Source: Calidifontibacillus oryziterrae
Lineage (GTDB): Bacteria; Bacillota; Bacilli; Bacillales; Bacillaceae_J
Length of the DNA stretch: 64,000 nt
Direction: 5' to 3'
NCBI RefSeq assembly: GCF_000331575.1
Contig: NZ_ANOK01000003.1
Coordinates: forward strand, 552,365 to 616,364
Shown: piece by piece, positions 19,577 to 28,288 of the stretch
How the letters are laid out: each line of letters begins with the position of its first letter
How positions within the stretch are numbered: position 1 is the first letter of the stretch
Program-made: the position numbers and the translations under genes
Notes under the pieces: generated by a model
Told to the model about the DNA's origin: nothing
The model's database searches: none
The model's input: the letters and a program-made list of their open reading frames with translations, nothing else

Positions 19577-20320
19577 ATGAAATCTTCGATTAATCCTTCC
19601 GTTATAAGACAGTTTTTAGATAGTCGGATTGAGCATAAAAGAGATAATTTTATTCACCCACCTTTTGAGCTTGAACAACAACTTTTAGACGCGGTTAGCT
19701 TAGGCAATCAAAAGCTTGCTGAGGAAACTTTAAAGAAAATTAATCAACTTGAACGAGCTATATTAGCCAATAATCCTATTCGCTGTAGAAAAAACGCTCT
19801 TATCGCAATTTGCACGCTTTTTACACGAGCGATTATTAAAGGTGGAGTCTATCCGGAAATGGCTTTTGTTTTAAGCGATGCCAATATTATGGAAATTGAG
19901 AAAATCGATCATTTAGAAGAATTGGATCAGTTTGAGTATGAAATGCTTCGTCACTTTATCCAAACATTGAATGAGGAGAAAAACACACAAAATTACAGTC
20001 ACCCTATTAAATTAGCAATTTCATATATTTATGACAATATAATAAATGATTTGTCACTTGATATTATTTCAAAGCATGTATATGTTCATCCTAACTATTT
20101 GTCTAATCGTTTTAAAAAAGAGGTAGGAAGTACCGTTACAGATTTTATTACGAAAAAGCGCATAGAAGAATCGAAATACTTTTTAGTACATACAAACACG
20201 TCTATATCCCATATTGCCATCCTCTTCAAATTTTGCAACCAAAGCTATTACACCTCTCTTTTTAAACAACATACCGGAATGACTCCGAGAGAGTTTAGAA
20301 GACTTAAACAAACTATTTAA
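19577..20320 (+). CDS. AraC-family transcriptional regulator
   Basis: The 247-residue protein has a C-terminal pair of helix-turn-helix motifs (about residues 150-245; LSLDIISKHVYVHPNYLSNRFKKEVG and FKFCNQSYYTSLFKQHTGMTPREF). The N-terminal half lacks a cupin signature and looks all-helical. It is divergent from the maltose binding-protein gene across a palindrome-rich 122-base region, so it most likely controls that operon. B. subtilis uses a LacI-type regulator for its equivalent cluster, so the AraC type here is a difference worth noting. Confidence 0.85.
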   Translation: MKSSINPSVIRQFLDSRIEHKRDNFIHPPFELEQQLLDAVSLGNQKLAEETLKKINQLERAILANNPIRCRKNALIAICTLFTRAIIKGGVYPEMAFVLSDANIMEIEKIDHLEELDQFEYEMLRHFIQTLNEEKNTQNYSHPIKLAISYIYDNIINDLSLDIISKHVYVHPNYLSNRFKKEVGSTVTDFITKKRIEESKYFLVHTNTSISHIAILFKFCNQSYYTSLFKQHTGMTPREFRRLKQTI

Positions 20321-20328
20321 TAAATTCC

Positions 20329-20433
20329 CTATTTATTGGATCCAAATACATCCAATATCTCTTTCTCTAATTCTTCAATCAAGATAATCGCTTTTTCAAT
20401 AATCGTATTCATAATAACGATACCTTCTTTCAC
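20329..20433 (-). CDS. possible 34-residue peptide or gene remnant
   Basis: A GTG-started reading frame encodes a charged helical peptide (MNTIIEKAIILIEELEKEIL in its middle). The ATG of that stretch is preceded by GAAGGT. It lies beyond the terminator of the 20493 gene, so it would need its own promoter. It may be the decayed tail of a lost gene. Confidence 0.25.
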   Translation of the reverse strand: MKEGIVIMNTIIEKAIILIEELEKEILDVFGSNK

Positions 20434-20448
20434 AAAGAATTATCTCTT

Positions 20449-20484
20449 AAAAACTCTCACCATTCGTGTCGATTGGTGAGAGTT
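20449..20484 (-). terminator. terminator of the HEPN-NACHT-like operon
   Basis: An 11-bp perfect stem (AACTCTCACCA, 20452-20462, with its complement at 20474-20484) has a T run on the minus strand just after it. It lies nine bases past the stop codon of the last gene of the operon. Confidence 0.85.
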
Positions 20485-20492
20485 CGAATTAG

Positions 20493-22487
20493 TTATAATG
20501 TTTGTTGCAGGACCATTTTAAATTCTTTTTGTATCTTTTCCGTATCAATATCATTAATCTGTCTCTCGTGCCACAGTCCTTTGTCGTCAATCATTTTAAA
20601 ATCTTCCAATAACGTCATTAAAAGCTTGTAATATTTCTCTGATTTTTGTGGTTCTTTACGACAAGCGTTTTGATAAGCTGTTACCAGATCAGGTAACTTT
20701 GTTTTGAGAATCGTCTTTCTGAAGTCATCTTCTCGATGCTCCATACTGTATTTGTACCAGCGAGTGTTCACAAGCGAAGCAACAGCCTCTTCGAATTTAC
20801 CAAGCTTTGTTAATATATAGCATTGCAGTTCAATTAACGGTTCAATTTGTTTTCTTTTGTGATCGTTATTTTCATAATTTACTATCGAATTTTGTTCGTC
20901 ATTTTCACATAACTTAAGTGCTTTATTACAGTGAACGAATGCTTCCTCATAATCGCGAATACTTGTTAACAGCAATGCCTTTTTTTGGTGAGCCAAAAAA
21001 TAATTGACATCGCATTCAATGGCATCTGTATAGCTTTTTAAGGCTGATTTTACATTGTTGCTGTCCTTCACATAATAAATTGTAGGTATAAATTCAATGC
21101 CACTATACAACCCTCTAAAGGATACTGTTTCATATTCGTCATAGTATTGTTCTGCTAAATCCTCGCATACCGAATCGATTAATAAATTAGCTTTAACGAC
21201 ATGATAATACGGGTTTTTGGGGCTAAGGTTTATTAGCAGTTGAATATAGCCTTCATAATAACTAGGGTGTTCTTTATACGGATAATGACCATTTTTCGTA
21301 TAAGTATAAAGGATTCGCCGCAGCAGCTCTTCCTTTGCTTCGTTGTAGTATAATTCATTACCACCTATGTTGATTGCTCGATTGCATATAGCAATCGCTT
21401 TTTCATGATTTTCAATGTTGATCGAATATATCCGTTCCTCGCCCCAATAGCTGTATTCATTTTCTGCTAACGTACCAGTAATATACGTATCATAATAATC
21501 CAATAAGATTTCTGTACTCGTCTGTAATGAATTAACAGCTGCGAATGAAGGGTCCGCCTTCTCCATCATTGCTAACTTTTCATACGCTGCATTTTGTTTT
21601 TCTTTTTCATGACGAAGTCTGGCTTGAAGTTCATCCTCTTTTGTTTTTGCACCTACAATGTTTTTATAATGGTAATCTGCGATAAAATCATCTTCTTCAT
21701 CATTAAAAGCATGATCTTCGTCGAGAGCAGCATACATTTCTTGGTTTGCTCTCCAAATGATTTCTTCCTCTTGCTCTTCCCATCTCCTTTTTGTATCTTC
21801 ATTTTTTAAATAATCTTGAAGCTGGTCTGAACAACGAATAATTTCTTGATAGCATTTATATACCATTTGCTTGTTACTATGGTTCTCATAGAATTGTATT
21901 TTATAAGAAATATATTCCTCAAAATGAGCAAGGTCGGCTTCGATTGCATGATTTAAGTATGATATAAAATTATTTGCTTTTTCATGCAAGTCCCAAATTA
22001 ACAATGCATCCTCAATTACTTGGTAGATGTATTCCGATTTGTTAATTTTGCTGTAAAAGTCGATTAATTCGCTAATTTGCATTTCACAAATCATCACATC
22101 GTTTATGTGCTCAAATATTTCATGATTTAATTCAAGTATAGTGTCATTTATTACTTGGGCATTATTCTCTAAAAAAACAATGAGTTTATGAGTAAATGCT
22201 TGTAGCTTCTCTTGATCGTATGATTCGATATAATTTTCAAATAAGTCGACGGTGACATGATTGAAATGGTCCATGTGTGTGAGTAGGTCAGGATACATTA
22301 GTTTATTGTTGTGATGGGACAAAGTCTCTGTAATATATTGAAACGATGTCTCTAAATCCTCTTGCTCGATAGACAGTGTATATAGACGCTTCACTAGTGC
22401 AATCCTAATTTTTTCGCTCTCTGGTTTTTGTCTAAGAGCTGCACGTAAATTTTTAAGTTCAATTAGAGCGTTCTTAGCTTCACTCAT
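20493..22487 (-). CDS. TPR-like helical protein, third gene of the predicted defence operon
   Basis: The 664-residue product is almost entirely alpha-helical. A TPR-like pair is visible at about residues 480-540 (SALKSYTDAIECDVNYFLAH, then YEEAFVHCNKALKLCE). There is also an acidic stretch (DEDHAFNDEEDDF) and a coiled segment (ELQARLRHEKEKQNAAYEKL). No catalytic motif was seen, so a scaffold or sensor partner role is likely. The ATG at 22487 follows GAGGTGAGGG; the GTG at 22499 overlaps that site. It starts 15 bases after the large ATPase gene ends, which shows co-transcription. Confidence 0.75.
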   Translation of the reverse strand: MSEAKNALIELKNLRAALRQKPESEKIRIALVKRLYTLSIEQEDLETSFQYITETLSHHNNKLMYPDLLTHMDHFNHVTVDLFENYIESYDQEKLQAFTHKLIVFLENNAQVINDTILELNHEIFEHINDVMICEMQISELIDFYSKINKSEYIYQVIEDALLIWDLHEKANNFISYLNHAIEADLAHFEEYISYKIQFYENHSNKQMVYKCYQEIIRCSDQLQDYLKNEDTKRRWEEQEEEIIWRANQEMYAALDEDHAFNDEEDDFIADYHYKNIVGAKTKEDELQARLRHEKEKQNAAYEKLAMMEKADPSFAAVNSLQTSTEILLDYYDTYITGTLAENEYSYWGEERIYSINIENHEKAIAICNRAINIGGNELYYNEAKEELLRRILYTYTKNGHYPYKEHPSYYEGYIQLLINLSPKNPYYHVVKANLLIDSVCEDLAEQYYDEYETVSFRGLYSGIEFIPTIYYVKDSNNVKSALKSYTDAIECDVNYFLAHQKKALLLTSIRDYEEAFVHCNKALKLCENDEQNSIVNYENNDHKRKQIEPLIELQCYILTKLGKFEEAVASLVNTRWYKYSMEHREDDFRKTILKTKLPDLVTAYQNACRKEPQKSEKYYKLLMTLLEDFKMIDDKGLWHERQINDIDTEKIQKEFKMVLQQTL

Positions 22488-22502
22488 ACTCGCCCTCACC
22501 TC

Positions 22503-25500
22503 TTATTTTTCATTCAGCATTTCGATTTTTTTAATCATACTTTTGTGCTTGTCGACTAAATCAATCTTTAAGTCAATTAGCTGTCCTTGCAAAACTCCAA
22601 AAATTCGATAATAGACATCTTTCTGATTTGCTGCCTTTGCAAGCCACAATGCTAAGAAACAGCGATTTAAAAATATCGTCAGTGATTTTTGATCATCAAC
22701 TTTTTCCATAGTAATAGACTGTTCGAGTTCTGATAATGCTTCAACAAAGTTACCATGTAAGCCTTGGATCAACCCGTTTCCAAGCTTAAGTTTGGCGGTT
22801 AACTCGGATTGCTGATTATTAGCGATTAACTTATTCGCTTTTTGGAAAAATAGCTGTGCCTGTTGTAACGTTTTTTCGTATTCTTCCTCAATATTAATAC
22901 CGGAACGGCCCTGATTGTCTGTTCTTATGCCTTCTGTTTTAGCAACATTGTTATGAAGTCCGTTTTTCAGTAAAAATCGTCCTATCCGTTCATAAAAAGT
23001 AGCTAGCACCATTTGATCATTTTCCTTAGAAAGTTCAATCTTGTTGCTTTCTAAGAGTAAATTAATAGTATTTGCATCAGCTAGCGCTTCGTCCCATTTT
23101 TTAACATAGTAATATGCCAATCCTCTTAGCAAATACAATCGGAATTGTTCGCAAGTGAACAAGTAACTATCGTGTTTCAAGTAATTATTAATTACTTTTG
23201 TATAGACTTCAATTGCTTTATCGTAATTTCCCTTTTTCTTGTATAGCTCTCCTAATAAAAAGCTCGACCAAATGAATAATATTCGGTCTTGTTCAACTTT
23301 AGGTGGGTTGTTTTTAAAATAAATAAAGACTGCTAGGATATACCAGAACGCTCGTTTATATTTTTTAGCTTGATACAATTTTTCGCCGATATAGACATAA
23401 GCTTTTAGCTTGAATATAAACAAAGGATGAGTTTTCGTTATGTTTTCTTTCCTACATACCGCTAGAACCGTTTTGTAGTTTTCAAGCTGATCGTAAGACT
23501 TTATAACAAATGGTACATAACGTTCATTATCTAAAGAGCGAAAGCTTTCGTACATAAGAGCCACGTTTTGAAAGAGCTTAGTAGCGATTGTTTGCAGTTT
23601 CGATTTCATTTGATTTAAAGATTCGTCATCCGTGTCAGCACCTATTATTTCAGTAAGTCTCCCATCTTGATTATCTTTCGTTGCGGTAAGAGCCTCGTCG
23701 AGATTATGATCATTCTCTATTGGAGTAGTAGTATCGTCAAAATCGTGATTATCTTTTAGTTCAGTGAGTGCCTTAACATGAGCTTTATCAAATATAGTGA
23801 TGATCGAATTGGCTAGCTTATAAAATTTTTCGATATAACTCTCGTCTAGAACGTTGAGAACGTCTTGGTCAACGTAATCACGTACATATTGAACTAGGTA
23901 TGCTGCGGTATAAAGATCCCGCTCATCATTTATATTAAAAGAACTATCTTTATATTCGTTGACCCAGCTGAGAACCGTTTGTTTAATAACATCAGGGTAT
24001 TTTTGTTTAATATACTCCTTCAAGTATTGATGCTTAATATATAACCTCTTACCTTCACTGCTTTTTTCTATAGCGATAAGCTTTTCGATACTATTTAAAT
24101 AGGCTAAAAATCGTAACGATTGGTCCATTCCTTCTTGAGCTGATAGATGCATTAATTGCGGAATCGTTAGCTTCTCGAATGAAGTAGCTAAAATCGCTAT
24201 AATCGTAACAATGTTTTTAAAGTACTTTTCCCCGTATATTTTCTTTATTTCTTCTAAATAAATATCTAAAATATATGAATCATTGCCATTTTTTAGAATG
24301 TCTTGGTTGATTTTAAAAGTTTCAATAATAAAGCTTGTATAAAGAAATTTGCTATCAGATTTAGCTACGATATTTTTTATTGTAGAGGGCTTAAAATATT
24401 GTTTATATGGTGATAATGCATGACCGATATAGGCATGTAATAGCTCTTTGTTTTCCTTCGCATCTCTATTTACAAGCATTTTTTCAGTAAAGGTATATTG
24501 CTTCAGTTTTTCTTCAATAAATTTTGGGATATCCTCATCATTTCTACATGTTAGCAATATAAACACGTTATCATGGATGTCTTCAATTTTTGGAATATAG
24601 TCAAATATTGTTGGTCCTTTTGTTTTACGAATTTCATCGATACCATCAATGATTAATAATAGTTTGTCTTTTCTACTTTTTCGAGAATAGTTTTGTAAAA
24701 AGACATTCAACATTTGCGCCATATCTTTTCGATCTTGAATATTCATCGGTAGCCGTTTATTAATCCCACCCTTTTGCTGAATCAGAAAGCGGATTGTACT
24801 TATAAAGCTACTACTGCTTTCGTTTAGGGCATCGTTAATGTAATACGTTAGAACATTGCAATTTTCTAACAGATATTTGTTTCCTATGTTTTCGTCTAAA
24901 ATTTTGACAAAGGTCGTTTTTCCCATTGCAGCTTCCATTTGCAATAAGAAAATCCCTTTATCGTGCGTTTTCAACAGGGAATCAATTTTACTAGTTAAAT
25001 AGTGCGGAGTGAGCACATCGTCACGAATCGTAAGGAGTTCTTCTTCTTCACTTAATAAATACGTATCCCCATCAAGATCACTTTCGAATTGGTGAAGCTT
25101 TAATTGGGATGATACCATTTTATATAATTGCTCAATCTCTGGGATCCTTTCTTTCGTTTTATGAGCACTATGATAATCAAGAATGGCCGTTTTACCGTTC
25201 CGAGAATAGTACGTATCATAAAAATAAATCCTTTGCTCCCTATAAAGAATATAAGGATTTAAAAGGACCGATTGTCCATTGTTGTATTGAACGTATAGTG
25301 TACCGGCTTGCTCTTTCCAATCATTTACGACTGAACCTTTCAAGGTTTGAATCGTATTGTCAATGTTAAGATACATTGTGAGGGTTTCATATGATACGGC
25401 ATGATTTCTGAAATATTCAGTAATCAACTTAATATGCTCTGTCATCGTTTGCTTAAATTCAGTAGATGTATGATTTTGCAGGGCGCCATGACCAATACAA

Positions 25501-25730
25501 TCATTGCGCCAGCGCGTTACGTCCCCATCATAAAAGAGTTCGACAACATCCTTCAAAATTGCAGATAGCGGGTGGTCGTTCGCGATGTGTTTACTGAGAG
25601 CTTTCGCTAGCATATGCCAATCGCCTAAGCTTAACGGCTTGCCAACAAGTCTAACAAGTATCATTATATCGTCTGTAGTTTTTTCCTCTTTGTTGTAAAG
25701 CTCACTTACCGTAACTAAAAATTGAAGCAT
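22503..25730 (-). CDS. HEPN-like / NACHT-type STAND ATPase / TPR protein (predicted anti-phage NLR-like)
   Basis: This 1075-residue multidomain protein shows three parts. Residues 1-115 are helical and contain RNDCIGH (R75 to H81), which fits the Rx4-6H motif of HEPN ribonucleases. Residues about 240-410 form a P-loop ATPase: Walker A AAMGKTT (267-273), Walker B LLLIIDGIDE (357-366) with the DGxDE form typical of NACHT domains, and LLTCRND (392-398). The C-terminal half is TPR-like (GELYKKKGNYDKAIEVYTKV; VKKWDEALADANTINLL), broken by an acidic spacer (about 660-710). The start overlaps the upstream gene by 29 bases with no clear binding site; an ATG at 25664 is the alternative. Function is inferred from architecture. 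Confidence 0.78.
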   Translation of the reverse strand: MLQFLVTVSELYNKEEKTTDDIMILVRLVGKPLSLGDWHMLAKALSKHIANDHPLSAILKDVVELFYDGDVTRWRNDCIGHGALQNHTSTEFKQTMTEHIKLITEYFRNHAVSYETLTMYLNIDNTIQTLKGSVVNDWKEQAGTLYVQYNNGQSVLLNPYILYREQRIYFYDTYYSRNGKTAILDYHSAHKTKERIPEIEQLYKMVSSQLKLHQFESDLDGDTYLLSEEEELLTIRDDVLTPHYLTSKIDSLLKTHDKGIFLLQMEAAMGKTTFVKILDENIGNKYLLENCNVLTYYINDALNESSSSFISTIRFLIQQKGGINKRLPMNIQDRKDMAQMLNVFLQNYSRKSRKDKLLLIIDGIDEIRKTKGPTIFDYIPKIEDIHDNVFILLTCRNDEDIPKFIEEKLKQYTFTEKMLVNRDAKENKELLHAYIGHALSPYKQYFKPSTIKNIVAKSDSKFLYTSFIIETFKINQDILKNGNDSYILDIYLEEIKKIYGEKYFKNIVTIIAILATSFEKLTIPQLMHLSAQEGMDQSLRFLAYLNSIEKLIAIEKSSEGKRLYIKHQYLKEYIKQKYPDVIKQTVLSWVNEYKDSSFNINDERDLYTAAYLVQYVRDYVDQDVLNVLDESYIEKFYKLANSIITIFDKAHVKALTELKDNHDFDDTTTPIENDHNLDEALTATKDNQDGRLTEIIGADTDDESLNQMKSKLQTIATKLFQNVALMYESFRSLDNERYVPFVIKSYDQLENYKTVLAVCRKENITKTHPLFIFKLKAYVYIGEKLYQAKKYKRAFWYILAVFIYFKNNPPKVEQDRILFIWSSFLLGELYKKKGNYDKAIEVYTKVINNYLKHDSYLFTCEQFRLYLLRGLAYYYVKKWDEALADANTINLLLESNKIELSKENDQMVLATFYERIGRFLLKNGLHNNVAKTEGIRTDNQGRSGINIEEEYEKTLQQAQLFFQKANKLIANNQQSELTAKLKLGNGLIQGLHGNFVEALSELEQSITMEKVDDQKSLTIFLNRCFLALWLAKAANQKDVYYRIFGVLQGQLIDLKIDLVDKHKSMIKKIEMLNEK

Positions 25731-26862
25731 TTAGATTTAACATGTTTTTTTCATGGATGCCGCGGCGGATTTTGTAAATATTATAATATTTTAACTTCGT
25801 CATAATATCTTCGATCCGCTGAATTTGTTGTAATGACAACTGATCTAACACATCGCCAGCAGCACTGCCTTCATGGGTGTGAATCGTATATAGGAATAAA
25901 ATAATATCTAATTGAAATTCGGGAACAATGATTTGCTGTTGCTCTAATAATGGTAGCAATTCTGATTGGATTTTCACTAGAGCGGGCTTCACATAATTAT
26001 ACTTACGATCAATTCTAATTAATGTTTCGAATTTTTTCGAAATATCTAGTAATTGGATTTTTTTACTATGATCATCTAGCTGGCAGAAGCGCTTCAATGT
26101 GATTTCAAGGAAATGATCGTGCTGCTCCAACTCGTTGTTTGTATATATTTCATATAAGGCATCACTGAATTTTCCTTGCGCTAACTGTCGTTTTATATGC
26201 TGCTCGACCGTGTTTTCAAAAAATGAGAATTTATAGGGACTGTTGTACAGATCTTCAATTCGTCCGCGCTCGGTTTTCGTAAACTTTCCTGAAGTTCTTG
26301 TTAAATATGTATTACAGACGCCATCGGCGAGCATGAGCTTGAAGTTGTCGCGGGCATCACCAAACTGAATTGTATATTTCCAATCATTTTTTTTCGTTAA
26401 GGCTTTTCGCGCTAGACCGACAATAACGCGTTCCCGTAATTTTTGTTCATATTGCTCAAAAGGAATGATGCCGTAGCCCTGTTCGAGGTTTTTTCGTGTT
26501 GCAACTAGTATATGTAATTCAAAATCACCGTACTGTGCCGATAATTGTAATAGCAGTTGGATAATACCTTCGGCAAGTACATTAAGGTAGGTTGTGTCAC
26601 TATTTATTATTTTAACTCGCTCTCGGTTTTCGAAAATAACAAATTCTGCATGATTTGTTTTGATCATTTCTAGTACTTGTAATGTGTAGGACGATTTTTC
26701 TTGGTTAAAGTGAACATAATCCTTACCAAGTATTTCTCGTGCAGTTTGTGCATCGATTTGGTCTTTCGGGATTAATAGTCCACCAACAAGCGAAGGATTA
26801 CGTGCTAGATTCATATCACTTTGAAAATCTCCACTTTCGTCAAGCCATAGTTCGAACTGCAA
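25702..26862 (-). CDS. DUF3800-type protein (RNase H-like fold), first gene of the predicted defence operon
   Basis: The N-terminus FELWLDESGDF (D8, E9, D12) is the DUF3800 signature, and MLADGVCNTYLTR (D180) resembles its second conserved acidic motif (ADxVxxxxxR). DUF3800 proteins are thought to have an RNase H-like metal-binding fold and are common in mobile and defence loci; their activity is mostly undetermined. The 386-residue protein has an extra helical C-terminal half with GSAAGDVLDQLSLQQIQRI. It starts with TTG, six bases after GGAGGGG. The 3' end overlaps the next gene, so it is the promoter-proximal gene of the operon. Confidence 0.75.
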   Translation of the reverse strand: MQFELWLDESGDFQSDMNLARNPSLVGGLLIPKDQIDAQTAREILGKDYVHFNQEKSSYTLQVLEMIKTNHAEFVIFENRERVKIINSDTTYLNVLAEGIIQLLLQLSAQYGDFELHILVATRKNLEQGYGIIPFEQYEQKLRERVIVGLARKALTKKNDWKYTIQFGDARDNFKLMLADGVCNTYLTRTSGKFTKTERGRIEDLYNSPYKFSFFENTVEQHIKRQLAQGKFSDALYEIYTNNELEQHDHFLEITLKRFCQLDDHSKKIQLLDISKKFETLIRIDRKYNYVKPALVKIQSELLPLLEQQQIIVPEFQLDIILFLYTIHTHEGSAAGDVLDQLSLQQIQRIEDIMTKLKYYNIYKIRRGIHEKNMLNLNASIFSYGK

Positions 26863-26888
26863 CTACTTCCCCTCCTCTTAGTTGAACG

Positions 26889-26916
26889 TTTCTATAAGTA
26901 AATTTCTATAAGTAAA
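26889..26916. repeat. 14-bp direct repeat upstream of the DUF3800 gene
   Basis: TTTCTATAAGTAAA occurs twice in a row and is followed by TAGAAA, which pairs with TTTCTA. It lies 27 bases before the TTG start and may be a regulator site. A clear promoter was not identified. Confidence 0.5.
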
Positions 26917-27050
26917 TAGAAATCAATAGTCTTTTATATGATAACTCTCTTTATTTTACTTTATTTTTCCATTGAATAGTATACCGTTTCAGGAAACATC
27001 GTTTGTGAATAGCCGAGAACACTTTTCTGCAATGTATAGTAGCATTCGTA

Positions 27051-27087
27051 AAAAAAAACGAACAGCCTGTGAAAGCTGTTCGTTTTT
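27051..27087. terminator. bidirectional terminator between the defence operon and the transporter gene
   Basis: CGAACAGC (27059-27066) pairs with GCTGTTCG (27075-27082). A run of eight A residues lies before the stem and six T residues after, so it can end transcription in both directions. It serves the minus-strand transporter gene. Confidence 0.85.
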
Positions 27088-27106
27088 TAGCTATAGGTAT
27101 CGTATT

Positions 27107-28102
27107 TTATGCTAATGAAGGTTTTGATGCCGATGGTTCTTGTTTCGTTTGTTTGAACCAATATTTTGCTGCGAATTTACCATAGTAGGCAATGCTTTGT
27201 TGTTGGACGATAAACGCTAGCGTTACAATTAAAGCAGCCTCTGCCCCAAATGATGTGGCAGCTAAGCCAATCGCAATCGATAAATTACGTAAAACTGTTC
27301 CGTTTACTAAGGCAATCCCGTCTTCGCGATTCAAGAACTGCTTCGCAAAAACCGTACTGATCACATAATTTATGCCATAAAACACTAGTAGGACAACAAA
27401 TGCTAAAGCGATGAGCTGCAAATTGTTTAAAATCATTTCCGCTTTCATGCTAATACTTACAAATACGACGTATAACATACCCCAATTGCTTAAAGGAGCA
27501 AAGCTTGGTTTAATTTTTTTCTGGAATTGTTCCTGTGAATTATTTTTCATAATCTGTTTAAATGTGATATGACCTAACAACATCGGTACAAAAACAATCA
27601 AAATGATCGTTACGATTGTATTCAAAATATCAATGTCAACGTACTTTCCGACCATTAGCAGTAAATACCATGGTGTTAGTAACGAGCCAATAATTAATCC
27701 GAAAACTGTCAGCTTTATCGCCGCCGGGACATTTCCTTTATGAATTGCTGTCCAGGAGATTGTCATTCCGCTTGTTGGCAATAGCGCTGATAGCGCCAAA
27801 CCGGCAAACATAATCGGATGTTCACTAAGTAATGATTTTCCTAACGCAAAAGCAACTAAAGGGATGATCAAGAAGTTAATGAGAAGCGAATATGCTACAA
27901 TTTTATTTCCCTTCTTCGAAGTAAGCTCCTTTATTTTAAATCCAACCATTGTTGCGTATATCATAATGATCGTGCCGATTAAAATCGTAGGCTTTAAAAA
28001 GCTTGTATCAACAAAAGCGCCTAAAATAAAGCCGAGCACCAAGGTCGCTGGAATACTAAACATTAAATGTTTTTGTGGAAAATAATATAATTTTTTTAAC
28101 AC
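27107..28102 (-). CDS. SBF/ACR3-type sodium-dependent transporter (bile acid:sodium symporter superfamily)
   Basis: The 331-residue protein has about ten helices and matches the SBF family that includes ACR3 arsenite exporters and BASS symporters. Conserved stretches include LALSALLPTSGMTISWTAI and NREDGIALVNGTVLRNLSIAIGLA. True ACR3 proteins have a conserved cysteine in the fourth helix (PCTAMVF-like); here the position reads LPTSGM with no cysteine, so arsenite export is doubtful. I set the start at GTG 28102, eight bases after TGGAG; an upstream in-frame extension covers promoter DNA. Confidence 0.75.
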   Translation of the reverse strand: MLKKLYYFPQKHLMFSIPATLVLGFILGAFVDTSFLKPTILIGTIIMIYATMVGFKIKELTSKKGNKIVAYSLLINFLIIPLVAFALGKSLLSEHPIMFAGLALSALLPTSGMTISWTAIHKGNVPAAIKLTVFGLIIGSLLTPWYLLLMVGKYVDIDILNTIVTIILIVFVPMLLGHITFKQIMKNNSQEQFQKKIKPSFAPLSNWGMLYVVFVSISMKAEMILNNLQLIALAFVVLLVFYGINYVISTVFAKQFLNREDGIALVNGTVLRNLSIAIGLAATSFGAEAALIVTLAFIVQQQSIAYYGKFAAKYWFKQTKQEPSASKPSLA

Positions 28103-28164
28103 GATCGCCACTCCAAACCTTTTAATTTCATACTCTGCAGAGATATTTCTCTCCGTTTTCAACC

Positions 28165-28216
28165 ATACCCTTGATGGTATATAATATACTATAAGGGGTA
28201 TGATAAAAGCTGTCAA
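28165..28216 (-). promoter_or_regulatory. sigma-A promoter with CsoR/CstR-like operator
   Basis: On the minus strand TTGACA (28211-28216) and TATAGT (28188-28193) are separated by exactly 17 bases. The spacer carries ATACCCC, and downstream lies ATACC-N6-GGTAT (28165-28180, plus-strand reading ATACCCTTGATGGTAT). ATACCC/GGGTAT inverted repeats are typical of CsoR-family operators (copper, persulfide or formaldehyde sensors). This suggests a repressor blocks the transporter promoter until a metal or sulfur signal appears. No CsoR-type gene is in the window. Confidence 0.65.
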
Positions 28217-28240
28217 TTAAAAGGTTTTTATGTGACTACA

Positions 28241-28280
28241 GAAAAAGGAGTTGTCCACATATTAGCGGACATCCCCTTCT
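28241..28280 (-). terminator. possible terminator after the CBO0543-like gene
   Basis: GTCC and GGAC form the core of an imperfect hairpin with AAGG/CCTT outside. CCTTTTTCTG follows on the minus strand. The stem has mismatches, so support is moderate. Confidence 0.45.
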
Positions 28281-28288
28281 TCAAACTA

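Noticed and set aside
22503..25730. Calling the large ATPase a LuxR/MalT-type STAND transcription regulator.
   Set aside because: No helix-turn-helix is seen at either end. The N-terminal Rx5H motif and operon partners fit an effector protein better.
27107..28102. Naming the SBF-family transporter as arsenite exporter Acr3.
   Set aside because: The conserved cysteine of Acr3 is not seen and no arsR, arsC or arsA gene is near, so only the superfamily is given.
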